From Halovenus sp. (GTDB lineage Archaea > Halobacteriota > Halobacteria > Halobacteriales > Haloarculaceae), in assembly GCA_028274925.1 (NCBI GenBank), contig JAQCNR010000238.1, positions 1 through 5,858 on the forward strand: a stretch of 5,858 nucleotides of DNA, given 5' to 3'. Every line of letters begins with the position of its first letter. The stretch's first letter is position 1. The notes under the pieces are model-generated. The model had not been told where the DNA came from, made no database searches, and worked only from the letters and a program-made list of their open reading frames with translations. Below, piece after piece: positions 5,278 through 5,858 of this stretch. A program made the position numbers and the translations under genes.

Positions 5278-5486
5278 GAGTCCACCACCTGCAGACCCTC
5301 TGGTGAACCACCACTGGTCGGCTGAATGATTGGTCGGGTGAAGCCGGCAGTCAACAAGTTTGGCCCCACGCTAGCGGTTGTGGTGGACTGGTTGGAACGG
5401 TGGTTGTTCGCACAATCAACGCTCATCTGTTCGTCGCGCGGGTTCACGTAGCCCCGCATCTGTTTTGCAACGGTCTTGCGTTGCAT
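5274..5486 (-). CDS. Small basic-start protein, 70 aa, leaderless
   Basis: The frame is open from a GTG at 5528, but the ATG at 5486 is preferred because a TTTATAAG box is centred about 26.5 bases before it, the spacing of haloarchaeal leaderless transcripts. It begins MQRKTVAKQMRGYVNPRDEQ, a basic segment that could form one helix. The rest is rich in threonine, serine, asparagine and glycine, with no recognisable domain and low haloarchaeal character. It overlaps the following 60-aa gene by an ATGA junction. It may be a genuine small regulator, or mainly a leader whose translation delivers ribosomes to the next gene. No family is recognised. Confidence 0.45.
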   Translation of the reverse strand: MQRKTVAKQMRGYVNPRDEQMSVDCANNHRSNQSTTTASVGPNLLTAGFTRPIIQPTSGGSPEGLQVVDS

Positions 5487-5598
5487 ACCGAGTGGTTCTG
5501 CTTCGGTACTTATAAACTCCGAATTCACTCAACACCTCTAAGAGTGCCTCTGGGTAGGTTGAATTACTTTTTACCGTTTCGACATCTCCGAAATTCAT
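5416..5598 (-). CDS. Short leaderless ORF, 60 aa, probably truncated
   Basis: The first 26 residues (MNFGDVETVKSNSTYPEALL, then EVLSEF) are acidic and look protein-like. The remaining 34 are arginine- and threonine-rich and run through the second TATA box and over the start of the next ORF in another frame. The switch in character falls at the promoter repeat at 5504-5523, as if an insertion or rearrangement truncated an older gene there. A TATA box is centred 27.5 bases before the ATG at 5598, so transcription from this start is likely. I do not recognise a family. The ORF is probably transcribed; whether the protein is functional is doubtful. Confidence 0.35.
   Translation of the reverse strand: MNFGDVETVKSNSTYPEALLEVLSEFGVYKYRSRTTRYATQDRCKTDAGLREPARRTDER
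5504..5523 (-). promoter_or_regulatory. TATA-box promoter for the 70-aa and 60-aa genes
   Basis: TTATAA at 5510-5515 lies inside TTTATAAG on the minus strand, centred about 26.5 bases before the ATG at 5486, which is preceded by GGT. The surrounding 20 bases match those at 5617-5636 in 17 positions, in the same orientation. This indicates a duplicated promoter or factor site rather than a chance AT-rich stretch. Confidence 0.6.
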
Positions 5599-5615
5599 AC
5601 CTTCGCCAGTATACC

Positions 5616-5635
5616 TCGGGACTTATAAAACCCGA
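5616..5635. promoter_or_regulatory. Palindromic TATA box serving two divergent leaderless starts
   Basis: TTATAA (5623-5628) is itself palindromic and is flanked by TCGGG (5616-5620) and CCCGA (5631-5635). Its centre lies 27.5 bases from the leftward ATG at 5598 and 23.5 bases from the rightward ATG at 5649. Both are in the range for haloarchaeal leaderless transcription. One TFB/TBP site, bound in either direction, could therefore set the balance of two genes, with the flanking arms available to a regulator. Confidence 0.55.
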
Positions 5636-5648
5636 ACCGCTAATTGCG

Positions 5649-5858
5649 ATGTTTGAGTGGGTGGCTTGGCAATCTTTTCGGATATCGCGCACCCGGTAGC
5701 GCCCGTGGGCACGTCTCCGGATTCAACTTCATTTCTGTCGGTCTAGAAGACGACCACCCCCACTACGACACTGCTCTCTCCGCCCTCGTTCACGACCTCG
5801 TGAAACTACTCGGAGCCGGGAAATACTGGGGGCCACGCATGGACCGGATTACGCAAAA
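5649..5858 (+). pseudogene. Rightward gene, frameshifted near its start and running off the window
   Basis: From the promoter-spaced ATG at 5649 the frame reads MFEWVAWQSFRISRTR and stops at 5699. The next frame is open from about 5643 to the window end and reads LGNLFGYRAPGSARGHVSGF, then NFISVGLEDDHPHYDTALSA, then LVHDLVKLLGAGKYWGPRMD, an acidic, haloarchaeal-looking sequence with no ATG or GTG near its beginning. The tandem GTGG-GTGG at 5657-5664 explains the break: with one copy, the ATG joins that frame directly as MFEWLGNLFGYR. The protein family is not recognised, and the C-terminus lies outside the window. Alternatives are a sequencing error, a recent inactivation, or a four-base repeat that switches the gene. 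Confidence 0.5.

Noticed and set aside
5400..5699. Plus-strand frame of 99 codons
   Set aside because: It runs through both TATA boxes antisense to the leftward ORFs. Only its last 17 codons (from the ATG at 5649) are relevant, as the broken start of the rightward gene.
1..5858. CRISPR array, tRNA or rRNA genes
   Set aside because: No regularly spaced repeats, cloverleaf with the usual T-loop, or conserved rRNA segments were seen on either strand.

Overview
The window looks like accessory DNA (plasmid, chromosomal island or mobile-element margin) of a halophilic archaeon (class Halobacteria). The evidence is acidic, GC-rich coding sequence in the left half, tightly overlapping genes, TTTATAAG-type TATA boxes about 27 bases before ATG codons (leaderless promoters), and a HicB/HicA pair and PQQ-propeller debris of haloarchaeal character. 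No database search was possible, so the organism is inferred.

Layout. Bases 1-361 hold no convincing gene but several short palindromes. Bases 362-3589 are one plus-strand operon of four genes joined by 1-4 base overlaps or a 2-base gap: an unrecognised 268-aa protein, an unrecognised acidic 86-aa protein, a 409-aa ParB-like protein with a zinc-finger-like insert (ParB1), and a 310-aa ParB-like protein with a C-terminal ribbon-helix-helix-like segment (ParB2). No ParA ATPase is visible. This operon is the best candidate for an undescribed system: two dissimilar ParB-fold proteins made with two unknown partners.

Bases 3590-5094 are a decay zone around one intact module. On the minus strand, a type II toxin-antitoxin pair (hicB then hicA, 4396 to 3868) is followed directly by the wreck of a PQQ-type beta-propeller protein in which the first blade is joined, out of frame, to the last. 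To the right are a strong two-tier hairpin resembling an IS200/IS605-family end (4484-4521) and two plus-strand relict reading frames (4563-4745 and 4742-4968).

Bases 5095-5858 hold a compact divergent promoter region. A palindromic TTATAA flanked by TCGGG/CCCGA sits almost midway between a leftward ATG (5598) and a rightward ATG (5649). A near-copy of the box (17 of 20 bases) lies 113 bases to the left, again about 27 bases from a leftward ATG (5486). Leftward there are three very small ORFs, the last two coupled by an ATGA overlap. Rightward there is a gene that runs off the window and appears to be frameshifted by a 4-base tandem duplication right after its start.

Working together: the four-gene operon probably makes a DNA-binding or partition-like complex. 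The toxin-antitoxin pair fits a role in stabilising a mobile region. The pseudogenes, hairpin and duplicated promoter show repeated insertion, deletion and rearrangement to the right of the operon.
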